DNA from: Sarocladium kiliense | Taxonomy: Eukaryota > Ascomycota > Sordariomycetes > Hypocreales > Sarocladiaceae | Direction: 5' to 3' | Length of the DNA: 64,000 nt | Assembly: GCA_030734395.1 (NCBI GenBank) | Contig: JAUZTG010000016.1 | Coordinates: 2,108,001-2,172,000 of the forward strand | Shown here: in pieces, positions 1 to 10,495 of the stretch | Position numbering within the stretch: position 1 is the first letter of the stretch | Layout: each line of letters begins with the position of its first letter | Position numbers and translations under genes: made by a program | Notes under the pieces: model-generated | Told to the model about the DNA's origin: nothing | The model's database searches: none | The model's input: the letters and a program-made list of their open reading frames with translations, nothing else

Positions 1-732
1 GTCGATGTGTCAAACGTTGGTCTAAAGCAATTTTGGAACCTCAAGAACCACATGCAAGTTGCCTCACAGCTTGCGACAGCGCATTACCCGGAGACACTTG
101 ATCGTATCTTCATTATCGGCGCGCCTTTCTTCTTTGGCACAGTCTGGGGATGGATCAAGCGATGGTTCGATCCCATTACTGTCTCCAAGATCTTTATCCT
201 TAACGCCAACGAGGTGAAGCCCACCCTTGAAAGCTTCATTGACGTGCGGAACATCCCTAAGAAGTATGGAGGAGAGCTGGACTTCGAATGGGGTCAGCTG
301 AGTGTTCCTGACCCAGCATGGGAGGGCATTGTTCAGTGGGAGAATGGCAACACCCGATTCCCTTCCGGGCCACTGCTGTGGGAGGAGATTGAGGATGGCA
401 AGAGGTTGGCGTGTATCGGCTACGGGCGTATAGACGGAAAGGACAGGCACCAGACCATCTGCACCATTCCCAAGAACTTCGTCATGCCCAATGCATCGGC
501 TCCAGCTGAACCGGCCTCCAACGAACCAACAGGTACGGCCGAGTCAATAACAAGCACCGGTGAAACGACTGCTGTTCCCACCCCAGCAAACGCTAGCGAG
601 AGCGCGCCGAAGACAGAAGCCGCTATTACAAGCGGAGCGGCCGTTGAAGGCTTGACGCTCGATGATGAGAAGAAGGCCGTCAAGCAGGCGAATGAGACAG
701 GGGCTGCTCCCGTTCCGGCCACTGTTGCCTGA
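1..732 (+). CDS. Sec14-like CRAL-TRIO lipid-transfer protein (C-terminal part)
   Basis: The reading frame is open from base 1, so the gene begins upstream of the window; only about the last 243 codons are present. The first ~150 residues match the second half of a CRAL-TRIO lipid-binding domain: the stretch around HYPETLDRIFIIGAPFFF, then the FI..RNIPKKYGGELDFEWG segment typical of Sec14/patellin-like fungal proteins. After about residue 160 the sequence becomes a low-complexity Ala/Thr/Ser/Glu tail with no fold I recognise. The family binds phosphatidylinositol or other lipids at cytosolic membrane faces. Being inside the CRAL-TRIO domain at the window edge means at least the CRAL-TRIO-N region is missing from view. 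No intron is visible in this part. The family call is firm; the exact orthologue cannot be given. Confidence 0.85.
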   Translation, partial: VDVSNVGLKQFWNLKNHMQVASQLATAHYPETLDRIFIIGAPFFFGTVWGWIKRWFDPITVSKIFILNANEVKPTLESFIDVRNIPKKYGGELDFEWGQLSVPDPAWEGIVQWENGNTRFPSGPLLWEEIEDGKRLACIGYGRIDGKDRHQTICTIPKNFVMPNASAPAEPASNEPTGTAESITSTGETTAVPTPANASESAPKTEAAITSGAAVEGLTLDDEKKAVKQANETGAAPVPATVA

Positions 733-1102
733 GCCACGGCGATAACGAGTGTTGAGTCGTATTCTTGAGGATGATCTTGCGCGAACGCATTGGGGATTCT
801 TTTGGCGACGTTGATAACCTTCTTCTTGTTCTTCTACTTGATCTTCTCACCATTGCATCTGCACCGGGTCCGGACACGATATCCTGTTGCGAGGTGTTTT
901 TTGCCTTTCTGTCCTACTTCTACATCATAGCTCATGCATATAGCTCTAGATGATATCTTCTTTATGCCTCCCATACCACTATTCTATAACAAATACACCA
1001 TCATCCGGTACAAGCCGGCAAACCGTCTAACTCTAGCAAATGCCGATCGTCGTTCCATCAGGTGCCTCGATCTCTAGTCTTCTGTCTTTCCGTTTATGCA
1101 AC
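733..1102. other. Intergenic, convergent 3' ends
   Basis: Lies between the stop codons of the Sec14-like gene (+) and the phosphatase gene (-), so it should hold two 3' UTRs. I see no gene, repeat or structured RNA in it. Confidence 0.6.
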
Positions 1103-1774
1103 TCAGTTGCCATGGCCTCTTCTCCTTCGCCACTCTTCTACCCCTTTCTCTACCTCCTTCCATGTAACCCCGTCCCTCACCAACCACATCGTCACACCTA
1201 AGGACTCCGTGTCCCGATTCCTAGCTTCATCATCGAAGAACAGCATGTCTTCATACTTGATCCCTGTGCGCTTATGAATGGCCTCGAAGTGCTTGATCTT
1301 GCTGCTCGGGTAGATCTCCAGCCCCGCGTCAAATGCATCAAGCGCTTTTCTCGCACCCACTGCTGCTGACTTTGGAGCATCATCGCTGCCGGGGTCTTCT
1401 GCCGCCTGCGCGGGGAGATGTAAGATCTTGAGGAGGGTTTTGGCGAGCGCCGGGGCGTGTGTTCGTGATGCGACGGCGGTCTTTATACCCGCTTGAGGCA
1501 GTGTCTGGAGGATTGCTGGGACGTCATCATAGAAGCCGTAGGTCTCGCCGTATTTGTCGACGGCGGACGAGCAGGATGAAGAAGAGGCGTTTGGCGAGGG
1601 CTTTAGAGGCGGTGTGACGTGGGTATCGACCCAGAAGGCCCAGAGTGTGTAGTCGAGGTCGAAGACGATGAGTTTGGGGGCTGGAGAGGTGAGGTACTGA
1701 GGGAGAGATGAGGATGTGGCGGGGTCGGCGTTCAGGTTGAGGAGTGACCCGGATCGCTTTGTGAGTTTAGGCAT
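1103..1774 (-). CDS. Magnesium-dependent phosphatase-1 (MDP-1)-like HAD phosphatase
   Basis: A single uninterrupted frame of 223 aa. HAD motif I is FDLDYTLW, with the nucleophile and general-acid aspartates at about residues 39 and 41. Motif II is the VASRTHAP segment, and the late motif is DMLFFDDEARN with the paired aspartates. The C-terminal GVTMWLVRDGVTW is typical of the MDP-1/acid-phosphatase family (PF12689), proposed to act on protein phosphotyrosine or glycated substrates in the cytosol. Residues about 54-66 are a Ser/Pro/Ala-rich insert near the first cap loop, which varies in fungi. Length is close to other fungal MDP-1 proteins. The start chosen is the first ATG, giving the conserved short N-terminus before motif I. 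Confidence 0.9.
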   Translation of the reverse strand: MPKLTKRSGSLLNLNADPATSSSLPQYLTSPAPKLIVFDLDYTLWAFWVDTHVTPPLKPSPNASSSSCSSAVDKYGETYGFYDDVPAILQTLPQAGIKTAVASRTHAPALAKTLLKILHLPAQAAEDPGSDDAPKSAAVGARKALDAFDAGLEIYPSSKIKHFEAIHKRTGIKYEDMLFFDDEARNRDTESLGVTMWLVRDGVTWKEVEKGVEEWRRRRGHGN

Positions 1775-2270
1775 GGTCGCGAATACGAGGAGTAGGAGGA
1801 GGCGGGGGAGGGAAAGGATCGGGAATGTTGACAGTCAAACAGCGGCGAGTGAGAATTTCATGATTCAGTGCGGGAGTACCTTAGTGAGGCAACCCGAAAT
1901 GACGTCGCAGCGTGGGCTACTGTCCCGGCCTGGTGGTGCACAGAGCCAAAACATCGGCCAGCGGTGTTAGCGTCATGCAGTTGACCACAGGCTCAAACAG
2001 CTTGACCCAAGGTGTTGGGTTGTCAAGCACTACGTCCTTACTCTGACGAGGAGCATCAAAGTGTGAATAGGGTCGGGATAACTAAGAAAGCTGGGTGCAA
2101 GTGTTGATCTTGGGATATAGAGGTCATGCGAAGTGAGGACACAGTGAATGGTCCCAGCGTGTTTCGAAGGGTAGGGTCCAATCAATATTCCAATCGTGTC
2201 CAAGTCACAATGAGACATGGGTTGACAAGTCTCTCCAATTAAGGCCCATTATACTCCGTAGCTCTCATGA
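1775..2270. other. Intergenic: MDP-1-like promoter and esterase 3' end
   Basis: Upstream region of the minus-strand phosphatase and downstream region of the minus-strand esterase. No gene or strong motif seen. Confidence 0.5.
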
Positions 2271-3241
2271 TTAGTTTGTATCGAGGATAAATGAAGTCAT
2301 ACCATATTGCAGACCAGCGACCGCAACACTTCCGTGATCTTCGTGCTCGAAGCTCCTCGTCTGCACACTGCGGATATTCGAGCATTTTCTCATTCTCTCC
2401 GCCAAGTCCTTTGAGTATTCCCCCATTTGATCTACCTCAGCACAGGTTTGCCTCTTCTGGAAGACAGTCTCTGGCTCTCCGTCATACCGAACCATATCGC
2501 TCTTGGAGCCGCCCCATGCCAAGATCAGGGACACAGGTGAGATGTCTTTGCGGTAGAACGCTGGCTCTAGTTCGCGAATGAGAAAGTCCTTGTTCCACCA
2601 GGTAATCGGACTTGCTGCGATAAATGTGTCGAAGAGAAATGGCTTAGTGTACATCGCGTTGAGTGTGAAGATTCCACCGTAAGAGTGGCCGAAGAGAGCT
2701 TTCCGACCCTGGCTGAGGTTCCTGGTCGGGAAGAGGTTCTTCTCAACGGACGGCATGACGTCGGTTTGGATCCAGCTCAGGAACTCATCTGCTTCACCGA
2801 ACGAGATATCCGTCCGTGGATTCCCGTGCTTGTCCAGAGGCATGTCGTACTCAGGTGCCTTCGGGGTAAGGTCTGGGCCTCTTCGGAAGTCGTAGACATG
2901 TTTTCCTGGTGGATAACCGATACCGACTACTATTGTTTTGGAGCTGTTCAGGTACTCTAATCGCCGACTGATGTCAACAGCTGTGTAGAAGTATGCATTC
3001 CCATCAACAAGGTAACTACTTGGCGTTAGTTCAGGTCCAAAGTTTGAACTCAACGTGGATTGATCACGAACATGGTGCTGACAGTGTCGTCTTCTGGTCC
3101 CGTGCGATCTTCGTTCCAGGACAGCGGCCATGCTACTTGTACCAGATAGTCCCCACGCTTGGTGTGTGCCAGCCATTGTGTTGTGTTAGGAAGCCGAGCG
3201 TGATCCTCATTGGCGACTCGGCCGCCTGCGTAGAGTTGCAT
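2271..3241 (-). CDS. Siderophore-esterase-like alpha/beta hydrolase (PF00756, EstB/IroE type)
   Basis: Two exons, 3241-3072 and 3015-2271 (304 aa). The 56-nt intron has a weak GTTCGT donor but a clear CTAAC branch point and GTAG acceptor, and joining restores the family motif T-I-Y-L-V-D-G-N-A-Y-F. The nucleophile elbow GHSYGG is at residues 166-171 (Ser168), and the catalytic His is in EHEDHGSV near the C-terminus. The layout (PNTTQW...VAWPLSW near the N-terminus, DGNAYF, GHSYGG, ASP.TWW) is that of PF00756 esterases such as ferric-enterobactin/TAFC hydrolases. No signal peptide is evident, so intracellular action is likely. The next gene on the same strand is a siderophore transporter, which supports hydrolysis of an imported ferri-siderophore. 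Two ATCTGATAA motifs lie upstream. The substrate is inferred, not shown. Confidence 0.82.
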
Positions 3242-3342
3242 GGTTCGTCACTGGTTCCTGGAGCGCGAGCTTTGTACCTATACCTCGTCACCCTGCCTGA
3301 AAAGCTCGTGCAGAACAGGTGCTCAAATAAGCAGGCCCCTCA

Positions 3343-3351
3343 ATCTGATAA
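3343..3351 (+). promoter_or_regulatory. Iron-GATA (SreA-type) site ATCTGATAA
   Basis: Exact match to ATCWGATAA, the extended GATA motif known for fungal iron repressors of the SreA/SRE/Fep1 family. It lies about 100 bp upstream of the esterase ATG. Confidence 0.6.
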
Positions 3352-3437
3352 AGCATGTTCCATACGTCGGCCGAATACCGGAAGCTTTGTTCACTAGGCT
3401 AACCCTGACTACTGCAAGGATCCCACGGGGTCATTTG

Positions 3438-3446
3438 ATCTGATAA
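3438..3446 (+). promoter_or_regulatory. Second iron-GATA (SreA-type) site ATCTGATAA
   Basis: A second exact copy on the same strand, 95 bp from the first and about 200 bp upstream of the esterase ATG. Two exact 9-mers in about 500 bp are unlikely by chance. Confidence 0.6.
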
Positions 3447-3743
3447 AACAAACCACGCACAAAAGGTCCACAACTGGTCGCGATGACCGAGGAGGCCGTC
3501 TCCACCACATTCATGCCAAATCAGCACCGACCGATGCAACCACTTTGACAACGACTAGACTTTTATTCTTGGCAGTATCTGCAATCATTTGTTACTGGGA
3601 ATGTCTTTTGAAATAGGCATAAGTCGTGATGTACTCCTTTTTATATGAGTCCCTACCTTATGCTCCTCGACATGGTGCATGCTTGTATCTGTCCAATGAC
3701 CCCAACACATAATGGACCATTTGCCGCGCCTAATGTCATGCTT

Positions 3744-5704
3744 CTAGAACACCATGCCCTTCGTCTGTTTTATCTTCCTCAGATCGTAGTTCCGAATCAG
3801 GAACAGGGAAATGAGACCCAAAGCCATGATACCAGTGCCAGCGCCAAGCATCCTCGCCTGGCCGTATCCGTAAGCTTGTTGAATAGCAACGCGCGTCGGG
3901 CTACCCTCCTCGTAGCTCAATTGAGTCTCAAGATCCCCATAAATCATGTCGATATTCTCCATGGCATCCGCAGGCAAGAGTTCTGTAAGTCTCTTGTAGA
4001 AGGTATTTGTCCAGATCGAAGCCGACACGGTACCACCAATAGCACCGCCAGCACTGCCTGTAACACTGAGAACTGCCAGAGCAGTAGCGACGTGTTGGTG
4101 GTCAACGGCAGCAAGGATACCCACTTGCATGCAAAGGATAAAGGCCGCTCCGGAGATGGAAATAAACACTTCGCACATGATCAGGTACCCAATAGACTGG
4201 CCAGGTTGGCGGAAATGGATCATTAGGCCTTGGAACAGCATGAAGAGCGGCACTCCAACATTGAGAAGCCACTTGAAGTGCCCAGTCCTCCTGATGCTAT
4301 AACCAATCATGAAGAGGAGCACTCCGGAGATGATGTCGAAGGTGTTGCTGATCCAAGTGGCTTGCGATGGCTTCAGACCATTGACAACTTGGAGGAACGA
4401 CGTGAAGTAGCTCGACCAACAATAGTATGAGATCTGGTAGACAAGATCCAGCAGACACACACCAATGACGGTGCGATCAGTAAGGAATCCATGTTTGAGG
4501 AAGGGCTTGGGTGCAACGTAAGCCTCGAAAAGACCGAAGGCGACGAGGAGTACGAAACCGAGGATAATCATGGCGATGATGTATGGGGTGTTCCAGCCAT
4601 GAGGAGCTTCACTAGCAATGGAGAAGGGGAGCAGGAAAATGACCAGGCCTGCAGCAAACAGGAATGCTCCAGCGGCTATAAACAGGGTTGAACATGGTTA
4701 GCCGTAATGCTTTGCCTATTGCTAGCTTTGGAGCCTTCTACTTACCATCAAACTCGATGAATCCCCACTTCAACTTCTGCAGGATGGTTCGTCCACTTGA
4801 CTCCTCCACGAGAATTCCAGTCTTCCTGGCCTTGTTGAGATTCCACCTGAACATGAGGTACAGTGGAGCGGCGACAACGGGCAGGACAATGCAAAAGCAG
4901 CCGAAGCCCCAACGCCAGTTGACGTGATAGAGGAATTCCTCTGCCGCTTTGGGTCCAGCGAAGGCTGTGACCATGTATGCTGATGAGGTGAAAGCATATG
5001 CTAGACCTCGGTTCTTGAGTCGGGTGGTATCGGCCGTGATGACATCGATGCTGTAAATGAGTCCTGACCAGCCAACTTGCCAGAATACCTACTACGATCA
5101 GCGATCTGAACGATGTGAACAAGACAGAATCAACTTACGTATGCAGCGCAGTAGGTAGGGAGATTATGACTTCCTGCCATTAGGGCCATCCCCAGTGTAG
5201 CAATAAGCACCATCAAGAGGAAGCCCTCAGCACGGCCCCAAAGATCGAGAATCTTGGACAGGGGAATGAAGACAGCGGCATTCATGCTGCTAGCGACGAC
5301 GCTGATGACTGGGATCATGGAGTGCGATTCCCACTCACTCACGGCGTAAGGCTGTAAAGTCCATGTGACGTTCGACTGGAATCCGTTCGTAAGGTAGATG
5401 AACCACATACTACCAGAAGATTAGCAGGTGTACTCAACGCGCTTGTGGGATATTCTGACAGGACAAAGACCGTGGCCAAGGTTGCCCTGGTCCAAACAAG
5501 GGTTGTTGCCTCGACTGTCTGGACACCATGCTGTGCGTCCTCTGTCACAAGAGCATCTTCCACATCCGAAGGTTTTCGCAGCTCTGCTTCGGTGTCGACT
5601 TTGCCGGCTTCAGTTTGCTCAACAGTGGTCACGTCTTGAGGCGCATTACCCTCGGTATTCGAGGTCGCGAAGGAGCCGCGAATCTTCCCAATGATTGCCT
5701 TCAT
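3744..5704 (-). CDS. Siderophore-iron transporter (MFS, SIT family, MirB-like)
   Basis: Four exons, 5704-5460, 5409-5139, 5088-4746 and 4675-3744 (596 aa). All introns are 50-70 nt with GT-AG ends. The hydrophilic N-terminus (~75 aa) leads into FVLMWFIYLTNGFQSN, then YAV.EWESHS, and later the SIT hallmark NRGLAYAFTSS.YMVTAFAGPKAAE followed by WRWGFG. The rest is a string of hydrophobic segments consistent with the 14-helix SIT family (TC 2.A.1.16), which imports ferri-siderophores by proton symport at the plasma membrane or vesicles. The gene precedes a siderophore-esterase-like gene on the same strand with a 502-bp gap. Weak GATA-type elements (for example TTATCTAAT at 5986-5994, one mismatch to the inverted SreA motif) occur about 285 bp upstream. 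Substrate (TAFC, coprogen or a xenosiderophore) is unknown. Confidence 0.9.
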
Positions 5705-8700
5705 GTCTGCTGCATAAGTCGTAAATATTATCGATGATGGAACTAGAAAAAGAGGCAGAAGGCGACTGACCCGAGGACATGGTTTTAAGGACCGATTGAT
5801 TAACTTGAAAATCTACATCCCTGCCCACCAGAGTTCCAGCTTCTCGAGCTATTGCTGTCTAGTCCCTGATCGTTCGATGGAGCTGCGTCCTGAACCAACC
5901 ACTTGGACGATTCGGGCGTGTGTCAAGTGGATAACTCGGCGTGCACGGCAACGAAGCGGGCTTGGCGCAGATCTAGGCTGAATTTTTATCTAATCTGATT
6001 GATGGCGTGTGGCCTGATTATCTAGACTTTGGGAAAAAGCCACACGCTGAGCCACTCTTTTCGGGCCCGAGCATTTTCGGTAAGGTGGTAGAGTCCGAGT
6101 TTTCCGGTCCGAGATCGCAATTACCCCCGATGGCTGAGCTGCACCTCATCCTGGCGTGCTCCTGGCTCTCACGGCTGTCCATGGCACGGCGCGAAACTCT
6201 GCGTGCACCAGTTTGTTGGATGAACAAAGCACTGAGTTTCTCAACGGCGGGTTAGGCCAAATCTACCAGACGCATGATGTTTCGAAATACCTTTCGGTTG
6301 TCCAAGGAAGTCACAGCAAGCAATGATCTGCCACGTATTATGCATTGCACCAACGCTAAGCTTAGATGCACCTAGAAGAGGATGACAGACCCTGAACAAG
6401 CGCAGATGCCAATTATGCAAAGTAGAATAGACACTGTACTCAAGATACAACCTACAGCGCCTGTCGGAAAGTCTTCCTGCATTCTCTGAGAGAATGACCC
6501 AGAAAGAGACCGATGAGACGACACCGAAATGTAGCAGCTGTAAAAGTAGTCAAGACCTGCAGCCAGCTTTGCACAAACTAAATAACGCCAATCGGGATTA
6601 TTGTAAAAGCAGCATCTTGCGAAAAGACTCTAACACTATGTATTCCGGGGTTCATATAGCCCAAGGCTGCCTCATCCTAGTCTACCTGTTCCTGCCCGCT
6701 GAAAGCGACTGCCGGCGCTGTCCTGAATGCCTTTAGCGGTATCTCATCGGTAAGCGTCACTCAGTTGCTTAGAGTCTTTGCTCATACCTGATACGTTCCA
6801 GCAATACTTCCAAGCGCACCAGATGGTCTGAACACCGACTAGAAACCTTTATAGGTCGCCTCCCTGGTGGCAGGAGATCTGATGAGCTTCTTTGGGATTT
6901 TGGGGCAGCCTCGCCTATTGGGTCGGTTGGAAACTCAGTCATCCATGGTCCGAGCTTTTTCAATTATGTCCAATGGCATGCAACTTCTTTAAACAGCCGA
7001 TGCTAACCCTAGACAACCCGTCTTTCGTATTCATTACCCGCTTCAAGTATGAGTATAACCGGTGTATGGTCAGCAAACAGCGGCCCTTTGTCCGACATGA
7101 AGGTCCAGCAGCACAACTAATACTTCGCACTTCCCTCTGTCTTCATGCTAGCGACGAACAGACCAAGTCCTCCGCAAGAGAGGCAACTGGTTCAGGTTTC
7201 GGCTACGTATAGCTGTGGGGGACATTCGGAAGTGTATCCCAAAGCTTCGCAAAGCCTCGGAAGATCTTCCTGGCTTGTACCACGTTCCTTACGCATAGAA
7301 TCTATCAGAGCTGCCTTCATCACAGGATGAGACTGCTTAGAACACGATGGAGACCCTGGCAGTGGCTTGACGCTCCCTGATCAGCGTGGAGCGCGCTCGG
7401 TATTGCAGTTCTCTTGGACTGAGCAAATCTATCCTCTGAGAAGTACTCAGCCCTTTCACAGTTTACGCAGTCCTTCACGCGTACCGCACATGAGTCTATT
7501 CTTTTTCGCGAAGGGCAGCTCAACTCTGCCACGATGAATACATATTTGAGTCATAGATTTCATGGATGTGACCAAAGGACCTGCTTGAAGTGGATGGCGC
7601 GTGGTAACTGTGCCCCCGTCCTGGAGTACAGCAACTCATCTTGCGACTGCACTGAGACCTACTGGCGTCAGCACTTGTCAGGTACGCCATACGGAGCCTT
7701 CTCAAAAGGAGGACGAGTTGCCGGTAGCGCCTCAGCCGAAATTGGTCCACCGACTCAGAACTGACTAGCAGACTGTGCAAGCCAGCGTCAATGCCTCCAG
7801 CCTCTGTCTCGAAACAGCAACAGGTTTGACTTGACGGATGACTCCCATCTGTACCACGGCAGCATCGGGCAGCATCGGGCAGCATCGAGGCAATCTTCGT
7901 GAGCTAGATGGTGCGGCTAGATCATATGAGTCCTTTGCGTCAGAGCTGCAGCAGATTATCAACCAGTTGAAAGGGAGGAGAGACGCGACAAAGAAAACCG
8001 GCAAACTCTGTTCCTGGATGGCTGGGGCATCATTTAGAACAGTACCCTTGAAGACACAGGAGGGGCGGCTCGTTCACCCTGTCCGCCGCTTAAGAAAGGC
8101 TATTCAAACAGACAGCTCAGCTCTGTCTGACTGGGCTGGGTTCAAGCTGGGAATCGTGGACTGTATTAACCTTCAAAAGCCAAACCAAGGCAGCAAAAGT
8201 TGAATCAGCTTTGTAGAAGTCTATGCTGTCCATCAATTAATGCGGATGCCTTTTGAACCACCATTCAGTAAACTAATTCGTTAGCGAAAGCAGCACGGAC
8301 AGACCACTGGCTGGCCGCAACCTTACGTTGCAACCAGCTCAATCTGCAAAAGCACCGGCTAGTCCGCCCCAGGTTAAGGGAGGCTTTCGACCAAAAGATG
8401 GGAAAGAGCCACGGGATGTTCCCAGAGCTCTACATACGCCTGGTCTCCGTTTTGGCCCGATGATATCTCAGATGGCGACAAGGGGCTCGACCCCGTGCTG
8501 TGTAATCAGGCAATGCAAAATTATACATCACGAAATGACTCGGATTAGCTCTGAGGAGAAATCTTGAACACTCTTACGTTACTTCCGCAGCGTGGCTTAC
8601 AATTAAAGAATGCCCAGAGGGTTCGAGTAATGTTTTCGGAGTCAAACCGTTTGCTGGGCCACAAACCAGACGATGTCAAGTTATGCTGATTAAAAAGCAA

Positions 8701-9387
8701 GTGACATGATACAGCCTAAAGTGTTTGGAAAGTTTGACAAGTAGTTTCTCCTTGAACCTGTTTACAAATACAGAGGAAGAAGATTGACTCACGAAGGTCG
8801 GGAATATGACCCCTTTGCGTCTGTGTGATGGAGTTCAGGTCCCAGTACGTATGACTGGGGAAGGAATCCTGCTGACCCCTCCTGACAAGGGGGCTTAGAT
8901 GAGGGCAAATGCGGAGAGTTTTGTAACTTTGTAATTGAAGCTGACACGCAAAATGAGTTGCATTCAGAAAGGAGAAGACCTTACATGGGAACACGAAATA
9001 TGTTAGTCCCAAGCAGGAAGAGGTTTCGTGGCAGCGTCACAGTCGACTCCGCGGCTGCCGATGTGCTTAGAACTGATGTGGACAGGCGGCGATTGAATTA
9101 CCTTTTTGAGACTAAATGTCTGATCGCCAACCTACGTCGGTCCCTGCTAGGATAGGACGGTGTAATGAAGAGTGGACCGACAAAGCTGGAGAGACTCGAA
9201 CTACGTTGTAAGGCTACAATTAAAGTAGACTAGTCGGGTGTGGCAAGTGATGATCGGCGAAGCTAAGGAGACTTCATGACTTGTGCCATGCTTATATGAA
9301 CCAGGTTTCTCGTCTCTCTTCGACTTCTGGAAGTCTCTAGCGGATGTTCTTCAAGTCGATACTGTGACATTGGTCAACTTGTGCAAC
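5705..9387. other. 3.7-kb gene-poor region
   Basis: Begins with the promoter of the SIT transporter. Beyond about 6.1 kb I find only short frames (up to ~120 codons) with atypical composition and no recognisable domain. One, 7838-8203 (+), has a plausible amphipathic segment (ELQQIINQLKGRRD) but no homology I know. No tRNA or transposon ends recognised. Confidence 0.5.
7861..7890. repeat. Three tandem 10-bp units (agcatcgggc)
   Basis: Two identical copies and a third with a changed end (agcatcgagg). A short tandem repeat with no evident function. Confidence 0.7.
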
Positions 9388-10350
9388 ATGAAGGTCACCT
9401 GGCTCTCTCTTCTCGCAGCCTGCGCCGTGGAGTGCGCCGCGAAATGGACCAACGACTCGCCCGAGCCCATTGAGAGAGTTCCAGCGCCGTGGACTCTCAG
9501 GGGTGATATTTACGGAGCCACCTTCGTACCGCTCACTGGCTTGCCTACAAAGGCATACCCACCACTGGAGCGACAATACGTATCAGAAGCGTATGGGAAG
9601 TTCATCGGTGGGATTGGAATGATCCAGGTCATCCGCTACACCGAAAGCCCAGTAGGACCATACGACGAGCTTCTCATTGTCCCTGGATTCTTCAACTACG
9701 ATGGTCCTAATGGCCCGAGAAAGAATGTTCAAATCACGCGCATTTACGTCAGCCAGAAGTACACATGCTGGAACGGGAGAACAAGTAAGTAGAACATGAG
9801 CAATTTTGCACGTATCTACCATATTACAAGTCGCCGTGCTAATCTTGGGTCAGACTGGAATATTCCCAAGCACTTGGCGCGCTTCGACTGGACTGAAGGC
9901 AAATGGGGAGAGATGACTGTCAAGGTCTACCCTCACGACACTACTGGTGACCCGGATGAGTCCACGGCATCGGAAAAGCCCTGGTTCCAGGCCACGTTCA
10001 AGCCAGCATTGCTCAGCGGTCTTCCTTTCAGCACCGATCTGTACAACATTCTAGGCGTCAACACTACCTTGGCCCAGCCTCCGCTGCCACAAGCCAAAAG
10101 CCACTACGGCGAGTTGGCTGGAACGGACCACTGGGCTGCGACCGTCCCGGGACAAGCTACCAAGCGTGCGTCCTTGCAACTCTTCGATATGCGTCAGGGT
10201 GACGGTGATGTTGTCGAGGGGCAGAAGACAAATGCTGTCGGGGATGAGTACTATCCTAACTTCTGGCCTGGGCTTCTTCCCCTGCATCCTGGAATGAAGT
10301 TGGAGAACGCCACCATTACCTTCAGTGACCCGGAGATCTGGGAGAACTAG
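9388..10350 (+). CDS. Acetoacetate-decarboxylase-superfamily protein with N-terminal signal-like sequence
   Basis: Two exons, 9388-9784 and 9854-10350 (297 aa). The 69-nt intron has a GTAAGT donor and TCAG acceptor, and splicing yields R-T-N-W-N-I-P-K-H-L-A, the conserved strand of this family. The N-terminus KVTWLSLLAACAVECAAKW resembles a secretory signal peptide. Core features are GDIYGATFVPL, the YDELLIVPGFF strand, and WNIPKHLARFDW, seen in uncharacterised fungal proteins of the acetoacetate decarboxylase-like fold. I cannot identify a Schiff-base lysine equivalent with certainty, so decarboxylase activity is not claimed. The start ATG was chosen because it opens the signal-like segment. 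No gene lies close upstream; the amidohydrolase gene converges on it with 145 bp between stops. Confidence 0.8.
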
Positions 10351-10495
10351 AGATGGTCATGTGGAAAAGCCCTCTGAGAATGTTTAAATACAGTAAAGTG
10401 GCGTTCTGGGTTGAACTTCATCATCTCTCTCTTCAGCCAGTGGCTCTACATATGGATTTACTGTCCGTGAGCAAAGAAGCGTCATCGCGCATTTA

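Noticed and set aside
3645..4226. 193-codon plus-strand frame
   Set aside because: Antisense to the last exon of the siderophore transporter; no domain.
8481..8494. ggggctcgacccc, resembling a tRNA T-arm
   Set aside because: No matching acceptor stem, D-arm or anticodon arm could be laid out around it.
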